Shown: positions 22,200 to 33,105 of the stretch, piece after piece
Numbering within the stretch: position 1 is the first letter of the stretch
How the letters are laid out: every line of letters begins with the position of its first letter
Source of the DNA: Sepiola atlantica
Taxonomy: Eukaryota > Mollusca > Cephalopoda > Sepiida > Sepiolidae
DNA: 64,000 nucleotides
Assembly: GCA_963556195.1 (NCBI GenBank)
Contig: OY744525.1
Location: 46,099,648-46,163,647 of the forward strand
Reading direction: 5' to 3'
Position numbers and translations under genes: made by a program
Notes under the pieces: model-generated
Databases searched by the model: none
What the model was told of the DNA's origin: nothing
The model's input: only the letters and a program-made list of their open reading frames with translations

Positions 22200-22480
22200 A
22201 CTCGACTTTGCGATATCGTGAGGAATGATCACTTCTGCTCTCTACTTCCCTTTTATCATAGAAGAGACGTGGCTATTTTTTATACTCTATCGTTATTTTC
22301 AAGGAGGGTGCTCGACTGCGCTCCAATTTCTGATTTCTCCTTGTAAGACATTCATAGCAAGAACTCGTCTTGTTACCACAACTGCAAAAACTTTCTATTC
22401 TTCCCCCGTGTGTTTAACATCAAACAAACAAAAAAACTCCCTATCTATGGAACACATTACCACAGGACTGTTTCCATGAA
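22200..22480 (+). pseudogene. LINE C-terminal fragment (HRRDVA family), frameshifted
   Basis: Frames at 22,239-22,290 (LPFYHRRDVAIFYTL) and at 22,288-22,478 (YRYFQGGCSTAL...FLISPCKTFIARTRL) together match the pattern HRRDVA-x-LYRYF-G-CS-L at the C-terminus of a LINE family, also present at 33,106-33,411 (minus). A frameshift separates the halves. Confidence 0.6.
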
Positions 22481-22519
22481 GACTACAAAATGATCATCTT
22501 AAAATCCAATGTTAATAAA

Positions 22520-22625
22520 TAGTTGTCATAAACCTGAATAAGGGTGGAGGTTAAATCGGCTGAAACGTTGTGAATATAATAACCATGACGAGAATAGTAT
22601 TCCAAATAATACAAATTATCAATTC
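22520..22625 (+). other. Decayed hammerhead-like repeat end
   Basis: CUGAAUA ... UCGGCUGAAACGUUGUGAAU keeps the outline of the motif at 45,683 but has G8 changed and weak stem II. The downstream sequence TTATCAATTCTCATTTAAAAA is also shared with that repeat. Confidence 0.4.
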
Positions 22626-23166
22626 TCATTTAAAAATTACACATAAAGTGCCTGGTATTCCAAATGGTCACCCATTTTGGTACTGGCCAGGCTAAACATT
22701 GCTTAACGTTGGTAATATCATGAGGACCAGTGTGTCAATGTAATTACGCCGTGGAAATATCGTTTTTTACAGTATTTTTACACACCCACGTTGCACGACT
22801 GGATTTTGACCCAGCACTGTATTCAATTCAGTTTCGATTTTCTTACCTCACTCTCTGTCTCTCTGTTTCTCTCTTTCGCTCTCTTCTTCTTCTTTCTTTT
22901 TCCTTTCCTTTTTTTCTGTCTGGTTTAAAGGTCTGTGACATGCAACTGATGGGGACATTTATCAAAACTGGAGGAGAGTGAGAGTAATAGCCAATAAAAC
23001 GGTGACTATGGAAAAATTATATCTTCTTAAATTTTTTCCTAGTGTCCAAGAGGACGGTGAGAGTAGATGTAAGTGTGTCGGCTACCCAAGCAAAATGCTT
23101 TCCAGATTTGTACAAACAAGAAAAATGATCCAACCAATGAAAAAAATAAGTGACAGCCAATTACCC

Positions 23167-23170
<4 letters not shown>
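22626..23170. other. No gene seen
   Basis: Two overlapping small frames (22,730-23,259) lack domains and are interrupted by pyrimidine repeats. Confidence 0.5.

Positions 23171-23219
<49 letters not shown>
23171..23219. repeat. (CT)n microsatellite
   Basis: Pure CT tract of about 48 bp. Confidence 0.95.
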
Positions 23220-23223
<4 letters not shown>

Positions 23224-24170
23224 ATTGTACCATTACTTGAAGCAATGGAGAGTGGCTAAAAGAGCAGTTTTATCACTCATTTATTAAAAAATAGGGCTGA
23301 TTCTCCCCTGAACTTATTCTGGACAAAAAAAATGAGCGTTCTGCTCATGGTCTATATGGTTTATATAGATTCAAGCTTCATTCTCCCCACCACCCAGGGC
23401 AATGAGGTGTGGCTGAATCTATATAAACCAGAAACAGACATGCACAGAAACTCACATAAGTGGCACGGAAAAAAATTCAAGTATAGGTATAATCATTACA
23501 TGATGACATTCAGGAGTGAAAAATACAGAAATATCACCATACTGTCTATATATGGGAAGAAAAGTAAATAAATATTAGCTTTAATATCAACTGGCAGATC
23601 TTAAAATTGGCCTCCCATTGCAATGTAAATAGTAAAAATTGTAAAGTATGCTTAGAAGAAAAATATCAAATCATAAACTTCAAAAACCAAATGAATCTAT
23701 TAAAAAAAAGAACAATAATTCCTAGCTAACGGCAGACACATAAAAAAATACTTGTTTCGCTATCTAACAAATTGTGGAATGAAAATAAAAACAATTGTCC
23801 AAATTATTAACAATCAATAAAATATGAATGGAACAACAAAAAACAATTGTCGTTTAGTGAAAAATAATTAAAAATTCAACTATAAAACAAAAGTACATAA
23901 ATAAAAATTGTTGAATAAAAAATGTTTTCTATTAGCGATCGAATAAAATAAATAGGAACAGTAAGAGTAAAGAAATGTTAATAAAATAATATAAAAATTA
24001 CATCTTTTTTATTTTTTAAATAAATAAACATGGGCAGATAACTCTCATCGTCCCCAGTCTCACTGTTTAGATACTGAAACATACATGATGAAACTGCATT
24101 AAAATGTTGAAGCTAAGTGCATTGTATTACTCATTTATTAGTGTATAGACTCAGCCTTCATTCTCCCTAC
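23220..24170. other. No gene seen
   Basis: AT-rich DNA, A-rich around 23,580-24,020. A short inverted match (TCTATATAAACC / GGTTTATATAGA) lies at 23,352-23,370 and 23,417-23,430. Confidence 0.5.
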
Positions 24171-24177
24171 TATCCCA

Positions 24178-24198
24178 AAGGTTAGGGTTAGGGTTAGA
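24178..24198 (+). repeat. Three TTAGGG-type units
   Basis: GGTTAGGGTTAGGGTTAG, a short interstitial telomere-like tract. Confidence 0.7.
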
Positions 24199-24354
24199 GA
24201 CTAGAAAGAGACATCTGATGTGCACTGTTGTCAAATACAGACTTTGTGTGTAGAATCATTCTAATGCAATATTACATAAAATAAACTGATTTTTTTTTAC
24301 TGTATGTTGTAAGTTGTTGCCCCTGATAACATCACATACAGCCCCTCTCTACAT

Positions 24355-24800
24355 CCGGTGTGAGTTGTATAGCAGCTGTGTCAGAGACGTCATGATATAT
24401 GGCAGTGAATGCTGAACCCTCGCCCAGTCCTCTCTTGCCCGTCTGCAGCACAATGACATATCCATGATCAGATGGATCTGCAATGTGAAATCTTACCAAA
24501 CTCAACACATCGGGTCAGAGGATTTGCTGAAAGCACTACACTTGCCCAGCATGGAGGTTATCCTAAGGATGAATCGATTGCACTGGTATGGTCATGTGGA
24601 AGGTTCATCCTTCTGGATAAACCGTTGCAGAAGCATCAATGTCCTAAATCGCAGGAAGGTTAACCGGCCATGGAAAACTTGGAAGTAAGTGATTGGACAA
24701 GACTGTACAGAGTGGAATTTAGAGACTGCTGACCCGCTGAACCGTGATAAAAGGAGAGTGAGCTTGCGTAATACAAGAAAACGTCTGACCCTTGAACAAG
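24355..24800 (+). pseudogene. LINE C-terminal fragment
   Basis: Frame 24,464-24,688 reads MIRWICNV ... LHWYGHVEGSSFWINRCRS ... RPWKTWK, matching the C-terminal block of the LINE at 20,550-20,780 (WICN, WYGH, CR, GRxRKTW pattern). 5'-truncated, with stops before and after. Confidence 0.7.
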
Positions 24801-24839
24801 GGAAAAGTGACGTTAAATGAATAAAAGAAGAAAAAGTAT

Positions 24840-25615
24840 CCTTAAAATCTATAACTACAATTGGGATATGTCCCAATAGACATTTTAAAAATATCCATTA
24901 GACTTTCAAATTCAAAAGCCCTCTGTCTCAATTGTAATTAATCACCGACTATCAAATGGACATGATAAATTTGACAACCATTTTTTCCACTCTATACCGT
25001 TGATCATGTTAGATCATTCATCTAGGAGACGGAAACGCCGATGTAAACCCTGCACAGTTGTTTTGTCACTAAAACCAGGTTTTGTAGAAAACTTGGCATA
25101 TGAAAAATCTGACAACTATTTTGTTCACTCCATATCTAAAGTGGCAAACATCCCAAACTAAAAAGCTGCATTTTAATTTCATTTTGAATTCATTTGCATT
25201 TTTAAAACAATCTCGAGTTTTTTTTCCAAAATATTACACTTTTTCTTACATTAAGTAAATCTATATGGACGAATACAGAGTTACATCTTTTTTCAATCGT
25301 AAAGGTGAGTAATGTGAGCTATATTTAGTTTAATTTAGTTTAAGGCAAAGGCAAAAAAGAGGGGGTGAAAGCCCATCATTAAAAATTCGTTTTTAGTGAA
25401 ATTTTAAGAATAGTAATCAGACATCAATTAATAAATATTCACCAAATTCTAGTTTCACTAGATTATTTTAACGGGAGTTTCGGGGCCATTATATGGGCAT
25501 AACCTCCCACTTGAAAATTCAAACATTTCAGATTTACCTTAAATGTGATCTATAGTCAATAGATACCAATTAAGTAAGATTCCCTGAATTTCAATTTTTC
25601 TTACGACCCCTTAAA
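24840..25615. other. No gene seen
   Basis: Anonymous AT-rich DNA without usable reading frames. Confidence 0.5.
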
Positions 25616-25739
25616 CTTAATTATTATTATTATTTATTATTTGCTTGTTATGCCTCCTTGGGCATCTCCCCTTTAACTATCTTCTCAATTCAACTATTAA
25701 AAAAAAAATTAAACTCTTAGTACAGTATCGATATCCAGA

Positions 25740-25958
25740 TCAAATTCTGTTAAATATTTGATTTGATACCCCCCAAAAGTGCCCCCTCAATTTCTCCCTC
25801 CTACCACTTTCTCTGAATTCATCCAACCTCATCTTAAACTGATCCACGTTATTGCTGTTCTTAATCCGATCTGGAAACTTATTCCAAAAACATATTACTC
25901 TGTGAGCAAAAAATCTTAACTGGTTAACAGATCTAGTCTTTGAAAACTGCTTTGACAA
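25740..25958 (-). pseudogene. CR1-like LINE, C-terminal region
   Basis: The peptide contains SVNQLRFFAHRVICFWNKFPD, the conserved LINE C-terminal pattern (RxxFFxxRVxxxWNxLPxxV) of CR1/Rex-type elements. The frame joins the upstream RT remnant through a deletion, so the normal thumb and YADD motif are missing. Confidence 0.75.
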
Positions 25959-26335
25959 TAACCTTCCAGATCTAGGAGAAATACTAAAAAGGGTATGTAC
26001 TGTGATTCACAATAATTGTTTCCAACCTTTACCTTCATAGTTCTATCCTTCAAAAACTCCCTCACAATATTTACCATTTTGTCAGTAATACCAAAATTTT
26101 TCATTTTCACTAGTAAACGATAATGATATACAGTATCAAATGCCTTGCTAAAATCCAAATATATGATATCTGCACTATCCTCCTCCATCAAATATTCATT
26201 TATAATGTTAATAATTTCCAAAATATTAGATAATGTTGATTTACCATGGCCAAAGCTATGTTGGTTACAATTTATATCATCCTTTATAAAATTTATTATG
26301 TGGTTTCTAACAATCTTTTCAAATACCTTACACAA
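25916..26335 (-). pseudogene. CR1-like LINE, RT palm start
   Basis: Contains the LINE RT block CKVFEKIVRNHI, then YLDFSKAFDTV (palm motif A with catalytic Asp) and GITDKMVNIVREFLKDR. After VGNNYCESQ the conserved GIPQGSVLSP and YADD blocks that should follow are absent, which marks an internal deletion. Confidence 0.8.
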
Positions 26336-26370
26336 AATACATGTTAGAGAATCTGGTTTGTAATTACTTT

Positions 26371-26610
26371 TTAAATGTATCGAACCTTTTTATGTAGCCG
26401 TATTACTATAACTGTTTTCCAAATATATGGAATCTTTTCATATTCCATAGATTTCCTAAACAAATTGGTTATTGCATTGATAAAGCCTTCATTTGATGAT
26501 AAGTATTTCAATATTTGAGGATGAATTTCATCAGGTCCCATACTTTTACTAACATCCAACTTGGATAGTAATAGTGTTATGTCTTTAGATTCTATTTTTA
26601 GTTCATCCAT
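26371..26610 (-). pseudogene. CR1-like LINE, RT fingers
   Basis: Reads LLSKLDVSKSMGPDEIHPQI (RT0/RT1 block of LINEs), then VIVIRLHKK near the end. Separated from the next RT piece by a frameshift at about 26,340-26,370. Confidence 0.8.
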
Positions 26611-26662
26611 AATTTTTCTTGTACCCTCCTCATAACAACTCTCCTGTAGTGGACCAAATTCT

Positions 26663-27337
26663 TCAAAAGAATGAACAGATTGAAAAAAAACTTGCTAGTA
26701 CACCAGCTGTTTCTACTGGTGTGTCTGTTAAATTTCCTGTCTCGTCATCTCTTACTGTACTCACGCTTTTTTGAATTTTAGTTTTTGCTTTAACATATTT
26801 GAACAATGGTTTACAGTTGTATTTAATATTCCTAACAATCTTATTTTCGTGTTTCAACTCTTCTTTTACTTCTAGTGTTTCATATTCATTTTGTTTACTT
26901 ACAGTATTTTGATAATATTCCATACTTGGTATAATTCCAAATTTTCTCCAAGCTTTATCTTTTTCTTTCTCTTTACGAGATAGACGATTACTGTCCCAAG
27001 GTAATTTTTCTAATGGATCTCCTTGTTTGGAGAATTTTATAATAACTTCTGGAATATTTTCTATTATAGATTTTATCTTCCCATTTAATTCCTCCCACAT
27101 TTCATTAACATCAGTTGTTTTCGAGCTATAATTCAAATCGATATTTTCGCTTTTCTCTGACACAAAATCTTTTGTAATCTTAGACCAGTTCCTCTGTTTT
27201 CTGTTTATATAATCAAACTCTGCTTTTCTTTTAACTTCGATTTCAATACATCCATGATCAGATTTACCTAACGGTGCTTTCAAATTTACATCTCCTATTA
27301 TGCATTTATTATTTGAATAATCAAACTCTGCCTTCAT
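26663..27337 (-). pseudogene. CR1-like LINE, linker between endonuclease and RT
   Basis: Begins with a second copy of the endonuclease C-terminus (GDVNLKAPLGKSDH) made by the 107-bp tandem duplication, then the lysine-rich linker usual for LINE ORF2 (KLPWDSNRLSRKEKEKDKAWR, FKYVKAKTK, and so on). Ends by frameshift before the RT. Confidence 0.75.
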
Positions 27338-27343
27338 TTAAAC

Positions 27344-28042
27344 TTAGATTTCAATAAATGTATGATCAGATTTACCTAACGGTGCTTTCAAACTTACATC
27401 TCCTATTATGCATTCATTATTTGAAAAAATCTGATCCAATGTACCTTTTTCTAATCTATTTCTCACTAGTTTATATCTAGTATCTTTTTCTATATACCAA
27501 TGCAAACCGTTTGTTGTAAACAACTCCAAATATTCGTTCTGCATTCTAAAGTGTTGACTAATTGAATTCATAAAAGACACAACAAAACCCTTTGTCCAAT
27601 TTACATTTGGCAAATTGAAATCCCCGACAATTATAATATCTTCAGATTCTTCTGACGTAAATGGTATCTCACTCATTTGTTCTTTTAATCTATAATCTTC
27701 CTCTATGGACAAATTCGGAGATGTGTATATACATACTACGACGAAAACTCTGTTATTAGCATCGATTATTCTTAACACCAAAGATTCAGTTTTAACAAAC
27801 CAATCCAATCTAGAAGCCTTTAACGCATTATGTACATAAATACCAGACCCCCCAAACTTTGTATTATTTTTTCTATCTTCCCGTATTAATCTAAAATTTG
27901 GTATTGCCAATTCTGCCTCTTCTACAATTCCCATAGACAAATGTGTTTCTGTAAGACAAATTATTTTATATTTGTTAGCAATCAATTTTAGTTCTGTTAT
28001 TTTGTTTCTCAATGAGTTTGTGTTAGTATACAGTATTTTCAA
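27344..28042 (-). pseudogene. CR1-like LINE, AP endonuclease domain
   Basis: Complete endonuclease fold motifs in order: NTNSLRNK near residue 7, CLTETHL near 29, the SGIYV block, VGDFNLPNVNW near 140, TLDQIF, and KSDHTFIEI at the end. These correspond to the catalytic Asn, Glu, Asp-x-Asn and Ser-Asp-His residues of the exonuclease/endonuclease/phosphatase family. It would nick target DNA for target-primed reverse transcription. The domain is intact, but the ORF breaks immediately afterwards. Confidence 0.85.
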
Positions 28043-28254
28043 ATGTTCTCTATTAAGGCTTAAATTTTACACATTTCATAGAATCAAAATCATGTAATGG
28101 ATTTAAAAATAATTCCAACATGAACAAAGTATTTTCTGAAAGGAATTAAATTGAATTACATTTTATCTTTCTTAGCTGCAACGATTCACATGAAAAACTG
28201 ATGAACGCGATTCAACTATTAATTTTGTAGTAAGAAAGCTATCGATGACAAAGA

Positions 28255-28566
28255 AACGATCAAGACTGACTTTACTTTATATATTAGATAATAGCTGTAT
28301 TAATAAAACTCAGACAAAATCTTGTGTGTCTGTGTGTTTTTCGCCTATATGTAACTTTGATGAATACAAATTGAATTATTTTTATTATTTACTATTTATC
28401 GAATATTGTTTTAAAATCAAAAGTAAAATAAAGAAAAACTAAAACTAAATTTTAAAAATCCTATTCAAAAAATTGTAAACATGACTACATTTTGAATTAT
28501 TTTCTTTTAGTCCACCACCCGAACAACTTTACTTTATATATTAGATAATAGCTGAACAACGCAGCT
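28255..28566 (+). mobile_element. Helitron-like fragment
   Basis: Near 28,290 a TATTAATAAAACTCAGACAA ... TGTGTGTCTGTGTGTTTTTC block matches the 5' region of the 4,149 element, and near 28,566 the sequence ends GCAGCTAG before T. An 18-bp block (CTTTACTTTATATATTAG) occurs at both ends (28,270 and 28,527). Weak hairpin; tentative. Confidence 0.3.
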
Positions 28567-28569
28567 AGT

Positions 28570-29330
28570 CATAATAATAAAAGGAAAACTATTCAGCATT
28601 CATCTAGTCATTATAATAAAAGCATTCATTCAATTCCATTTGTATATGGTCTTACTATAAATTACAATTCGAATACATATGCCCCGTAAATCTTTTCAAA
28701 CTAACATCATATCCAGTCTTTAGAGATTTTTAAAAACATTTTTCTGATAAACTATTAGACATTTATAGCAATATTTAGACGGGGTGGGGTCGGGGAAATT
28801 ATGTTTAAAATGGTATCTTAAGCAGAGAGTGGAAAATTCCATTGAGAAATTTAAAGCTTATAATTAGGACTACATGGCAGGATATGACGTCATGGGAGGA
28901 AGTTTGTAGCAGAAAAGCTAGAGAGTTCCTGCCCCTGAGAAATTAGACACCAAAATGATCAGACGAGTTTTCGGGTCTTCCTCCACCGTAAGGGAGGTTA
29001 TAAGGAGAAGATGCAGTTCATCTTGATGTATTTGCTGCAAATTTTCGTTAGAAGTAAATCAAATCCCAGGGTAAATAATGGAGTTATTCGTTGTTCTTTT
29101 TAAATTGCTTCTATTATTTCAGCCACCAAGAGAATAAAGAATAAAGGAACAACAACTCTATGACTGCTACATCACAAACCACGATTATCTTTACATCGAG
29201 ACGTCACCAACTATTTACATGTCAAGGAGATGAACAGCTGTTTCTGTTGACGAAGAAGATGAACTACAATCCGTGGGGATCGAAGAAGCGCCCCCCCCTG
29301 CTCCACTATGACTTTATGTTCATATTCTGC
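28570..29330. other. No gene seen
   Basis: Anonymous DNA. A 70-codon frame at 29,160-29,372 has no recognisable domain. Confidence 0.5.
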
Positions 29331-29344
29331 TCTGATACCTTGTT

Positions 29345-29570
29345 GGTAAGGCTCAATATTACCACATCTTAGGAAACGCCTGACAATCAGTCAGCTACGT
29401 TGGTTTGGCCACATTAAGATGAGCAACTGTTGGATGAGAAAATGCAGAGACCTTGAGGTGGAAGGCCGGAGGGAAGTTGGATGACTCAAGAAAACGTTGA
29501 TGCAAACCATCAACAAGGATATTAGAAGAGAACGCATCCTCAAGATGATGATGATGATGATGATGATGAT
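29345..29570 (+). pseudogene. LINE C-terminal remnant with (GAT)n tail
   Basis: Broken frames give LRWFGHIKMSNCWMRKCRDL and VEGRREVG, the same C-terminal pattern as at 20,600 and 24,560. A GATGAT tail at 29,544-29,570 is the usual 3' end of this LINE family. Confidence 0.6.
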
Positions 29571-29587
29571 GTACTCGCTTCAGCAGT

Positions 29588-29627
<40 letters not shown>

Positions 29628-29677
29628 GGGCCCTGCGCAAGGATGACACGCAAATTCGTGAAGCATTCCATATTTTT
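29571..29677 (+). ncRNA. U6: U6 spliceosomal snRNA sequence (probably a retrocopy)
   Basis: Full-length match to the 107-nt U6 RNA, from the 5' stem-loop through ACATATACTAAAATTGGAAC, the ACAGAGA box (ATACAGAGAAGATTAGCATG) and CGCAAATTCGTGAAGC to the terminal T-run. Differences from the metazoan consensus are few. A paired change in the 5' stem (GTACTC with CAGCAGTAC) preserves base pairing; GGGCCC replaces GGCCCC, and GCATTCC replaces GCGTTCC. The exact 5' end abuts the GATGAT tail of a LINE, so no TATA box can lie at -25 and no proximal element is seen. It is therefore more likely a LINE-mobilised copy than an expressed gene. Confidence 0.85.
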
Positions 29678-29689
29678 TATTTTTTTATT

Positions 29690-29910
29690 TTTGTGGCCTT
29701 TTGGCCAGTATCTGTTCCGATGAGTAGTATCTGTTCCGATGGATACTGCACCCCATAGACTGGTATTTTCTTGGCCTTCGTGTCTTTATTTACGCCTGTC
29801 TATGGGTCTGTCTTGTGCAGTTCCTTCTCACCCTTTGAGAAGGGGTTAGTTTTTTGCTAATCGCCTGAAGCGCCCGTACCGGGGAATGCCGACGGGGCTG
29901 CTCAGACAAT
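29690..29910 (+). other. Structured region with U2-like 5' motif
   Basis: Contains TGGCCTTTTGGC followed by TAGTATCTGTTC, both present in the 5' part of U2 snRNA, with the ATCTGTTCCGATG block duplicated. Downstream is a GC-richer stretch (to 29,905) with possible hairpins such as TTCTCACCCTTTGAGAA. The resemblance to U2 ends after about 60 bases. It could be chance, a snRNA-derived retrosequence, or part of a LINE 5' region. Confidence 0.3.
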
Positions 29911-30003
29911 TTTTTTAAATCCCAAGTACTCTTCCTCTAGAGTGCGCAATTCCCACTTTCCGACCTTGTGTCACATTCTACTTTGTGGGAAGTAGATAAA
30001 TAA

Positions 30004-30017
30004 GGAGGAGGATGACG

Positions 30018-30048
<31 letters not shown>

Positions 30049-30100
30049 GGATGAGGATGATGATGATGATGATGAGGATGATGATGATGATGATGATAGA
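30004..30100. repeat. (GAT/GAG)n trinucleotide tract
   Basis: GATGATGAGGAT-type repeat; the opposite strand reads as His codons and is not a gene. Confidence 0.9.
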
Positions 30101-30289
30101 AGGTCACTGACTCTGAGCGCTTTCCTTGATGAATACATTGAATCACACTATTTATACAAATGGCAGAGGAGACAGTGACAATGTCTACCATATCCAGGTT
30201 TAAAGTCTTCTTGGACAAAAATCCAGTCTGTAAATAGATTTTTTTTTTTTTTACTTTTATTCAAACGTGATTAGGAGCCAGATCTAAAG

Positions 30290-30480
30290 GGTGCATCTTA
30301 AGTGTGGCGTTGTGCAGCAAGATATTTGTTCATATTACATTTAAATTTCTGCATGGTGCAGCCGGGGAAACAAAGAGCAGGGAATTAATTCTAAAGACAA
30401 GTGGGCATCTCTACAGTGAAGAGGGTGGGATTTTGTTGCAAGTCAGGTTGGTCGGGGGGTATTTACGTTGAGAGGGCACA
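30290..30480 (-). pseudogene. LINE C-terminal remnant
   Basis: On minus, the pattern of the fragment at 44,765-44,960 can be followed (FTVEMP near the start, then C-G-C-TMQKFKCNMNKYLAAQ). Several frameshifts. Confidence 0.5.
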
Positions 30481-31300
30481 AGTGCAGTAAGTTCGTATAT
30501 ATCTTCTGTCTTTTTACAAGGCTTGTTGCACTTTGCTACTTTTTAACAATAAATTTGATCTGATTTGGTATCCTCTTTTAAAGGTCAACCTCATATAGTT
30601 TTATTTTTCGTTTGCACCTAAACTAGTATGATAGAAGGTCGCCGGTTCTGAGCACTCTCCTCGGTGAATTCATTGCATAATGTTATTTAAACAAATGGCA
30701 GTAAGCGGAAAGTCTGAGCAGTTTTTGATTAAAAGGAAGTGAAATTAAGATGAAAGAAATAACTGCGAAAACTTAATAACGATCTTTCTGGACTTTTGTG
30801 TGAAGGCTAAAAACTTCTCAGCAATATTACCTGGATGATGCACTTGAAAAACTAATCAACTTTAGGTAGAGAAAGCGGAAAGCAATGACAACTAAAGGAA
30901 AGATAATTATGGAAGTAATGTGTTTATTTTTGTTCAATCTCGTCAAAGAAGCACTGGAATACCTTCATTATGAAAACAATCATCAAAACTATTGCTTGTC
31001 CGCTTTTTCTTTCAACATTCACTGAAATGGTTGTGTTCTCTTCTCGTGGAGAAAAAGACACTTCTTCAACATTGGGTGGTGTGAAAAGTGGATCTCTCAA
31101 CCCACATCTCTCTCCGCACACACACGTCCTGTCATTATTAGTCTTTTTCTTTTCTTTTCTTTTCTTTTGTTGGACTTCTATAACAACAAGCAACAATCTT
31201 TTCTGATTGGTCAATTTGTATTGACCGACTGAATACCTGTCCTTTGATGGATGGACATGTACTAAATCATAAATTGCGCAAGACGTACTAAATTGGTATA
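30481..31300. other. No confident gene
   Basis: A 96-codon minus frame at 30,924-31,214 has a reasonably protein-like C-terminal two thirds (LRDPLFTPPNVEEVSF and following) but no domain I recognise and no clear splice signals. Confidence 0.35.
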
Positions 31301-31309
31301 TAGTCCTCT

Positions 31310-31400
31310 ATATTATAATAGAACATTATTTTTGTCTGTCTGTCTGTTTGTCTCTCGTTGCAAGAAATGAAAAACTACACAACAGAATTGCACTAGATTT
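31310..31400 (+). other. Helitron-like 5' end
   Basis: TCTATATTATAATAGAACAT followed by TTTTTGTCTGTCTGTCTGTT is the typical start of animal Helitron families (TC, AT-rich run, TGTC units). No matching 3' end was assigned. Confidence 0.3.
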
Positions 31401-31667
31401 GACAAGTAGTGTTCCTGAGATGTGGGGTGTGTCACTAGTGGGGTGAGGGGGGGATAAAAATGCAAAATCATGCGGCAACTTTTACTAAAGAGAATAAAAC
31501 TTACATAAAAAAAATAATTTTATCTGCTTCCAACTTGCAGAAGGTTAAGGATGAAGTCAGTTTAATGTGCATGTGTGTATGTGTGTGGGGGATCCAGCTC
31601 CCCCGAGAAAGCTCTTTGAAAGGATACAAAAATAGCCTTAAGCAACCGGCAATATACCAGCACCCTC

Positions 31668-31900
31668 TCTGAAGAGGGTGACGGTGGTTAAATTGATAAC
31701 GAAACGGACTGACGACCTGGGTGTGCCAAGTTCGAATCCAGTCGATTCCATAATATCACTTTCACTTAGGGATGTTGGCAACCATTGCATGGTCCCTCCT
31801 GCAAGAATGCTGACAACAGAATCAAACCGGTCAACAAAGGTGTACCATTCTGATTCATACGAATTTTCGTTTTAGCACCCTCTACAAAATAAGAAAGAAA
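31668..31900 (+). mobile_element. tRNA-derived SINE
   Basis: A Pol III B box (AGTTCGAATCC) at 31,728-31,738 is preceded by an A-box-like TGGTTAAATTGATAACG at about 31,684. The sequence is shared with the minus-strand copy at 37,545-37,720 over GACTGACGACCTGGGTGTGC and again over TGGTCCCTCCTGCAAG. The 3' part has no LINE tail that I recognise. Confidence 0.65.
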
Positions 31901-32930
31901 TGCCTGAGAGGATGACTCCCTAGGACAGAACTGAACTGTATATCATTCCGACAAAGACGAGTCTACCAAGAGCTTAAGTCCCTAGGTTATCAAGAATGAT
32001 AACATTTATAGGTACACAAATAGGTGAAGAATGAAAAATATACGCTGACATATGAAAATGGCCGTGCAAAAGTCTTCGGACATTTTGTATAAATCAAAAA
32101 CAAAGGGAAATAACATTTTACTTTCATTATTGTTATCGATATTCAGATAATTAAATAATTTTCATCCTTCTATCACTTTTTTGTTTCTTTTCTCTCGTTG
32201 TTTTCTTTCCCTCCCCTCTTCCAAAATGTCCATGAAACTTTGTCAATTTGCAAATATCATGAGATACACCATTTTCTTCTCTTTCTCTCTCTCCTTTTTC
32301 TCCCTTCTCGCCCTTCTTTCATGTCTACATCAGTTTTGTAAGAAATTAGAAAATTACATGTTTCCACTTATTTCTTATGAAGTCTTTTAATATAAAGACA
32401 AATTATAAAAAAATCTCTCCATATGAGACGATTCCGGTGTATTCTTTGATCCATCCGTATTTTCTATATCTCTCTATATTATAAATTTTCAGATTATAAT
32501 TTTTTCTTAAAATCATGCCTTTTCAATGTTTAGGTGGGGGAAATGTTTGCCAATGTAATTTAACATAAATAGGACACCTTTGGACATTTCTATTTAGATT
32601 TTGTGGAAGTGAGAGCAGGAGGATAATATCCTTGAAAATAATTTTGTAGAAACGCAAAGGGTTAAAACATCGTTTCGTCTTTATTTCAAAACCACGAAAT
32701 ATTAAAATTAAAATAAAAACTATTTCTAAAGTTACATCAAACTTTGAGCTTTATTAAAAGCTGCTCAGGGAATTGGACATTTGTTGCTTGTCTGCAGTAA
32801 ATTTCTGCAGAATTTTTATCAGTAACCGGGAAGTAAGCAAAGCATACACAGAGATGTGTTTGGGTCATCTGATGATCGATCAAGACATGAAAACCACTGG
32901 TCATGACAATTAAAAAACATGTAATCTATT
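31901..32930. other. No gene seen
   Basis: Pyrimidine-rich 32,170-32,330 and AT-rich remainder. At 32,665-32,690 GTTTCGTCTTTATTTCAAAA is a fragment of the hammerhead repeat of 14.3 kb and 58.1 kb. Confidence 0.5.
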
Positions 32931-32931
32931 G

Positions 32932-32935
<4 letters not shown>

Positions 32936-32971
<36 letters not shown>
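32936..32971. repeat. (AT)n microsatellite
   Basis: AT tract. Confidence 0.95.
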
Positions 32972-32976
<5 letters not shown>

Positions 32977-33105
32977 AGGTATGTGTATATGTTTATATAT
33001 AATTTTTTATGGAAATCGCTCCAGACAAGGCATGACACCACTTGATGTAAGGAATTAACAAGAACGAAAAGTGATTATTGCAAAGTTAGAAGATGCCTAT
33101 TAGCC

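Larger units (their letters stand above)
25621..28070 (-). mobile_element. CR1-like non-LTR retrotransposon, defective
   Basis: In minus order: AP-type endonuclease (28,042-27,344), linker (27,337-26,663), RT fingers and start of palm (26,610-25,916), C-terminal region (25,958-25,740), 3' UTR, and a simple-sequence 3' tail at 25,621-25,650. A 107-bp tandem duplication near 27,318 breaks the frame after the endonuclease. A deletion removes the catalytic RT block and joins palm to C-terminus at about 26,000. Two 3' fragments of the same family are at 11,041 and 21,001. Confidence 0.85.

Noticed and set aside
24178..24198. True telomere end
   Set aside because: Only three units, internal, with ordinary sequence on both sides.
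29395..30218. Poly-histidine frames on minus
   Set aside because: They are the complement of GATGAT microsatellites; the first also overlaps the U6 sequence.
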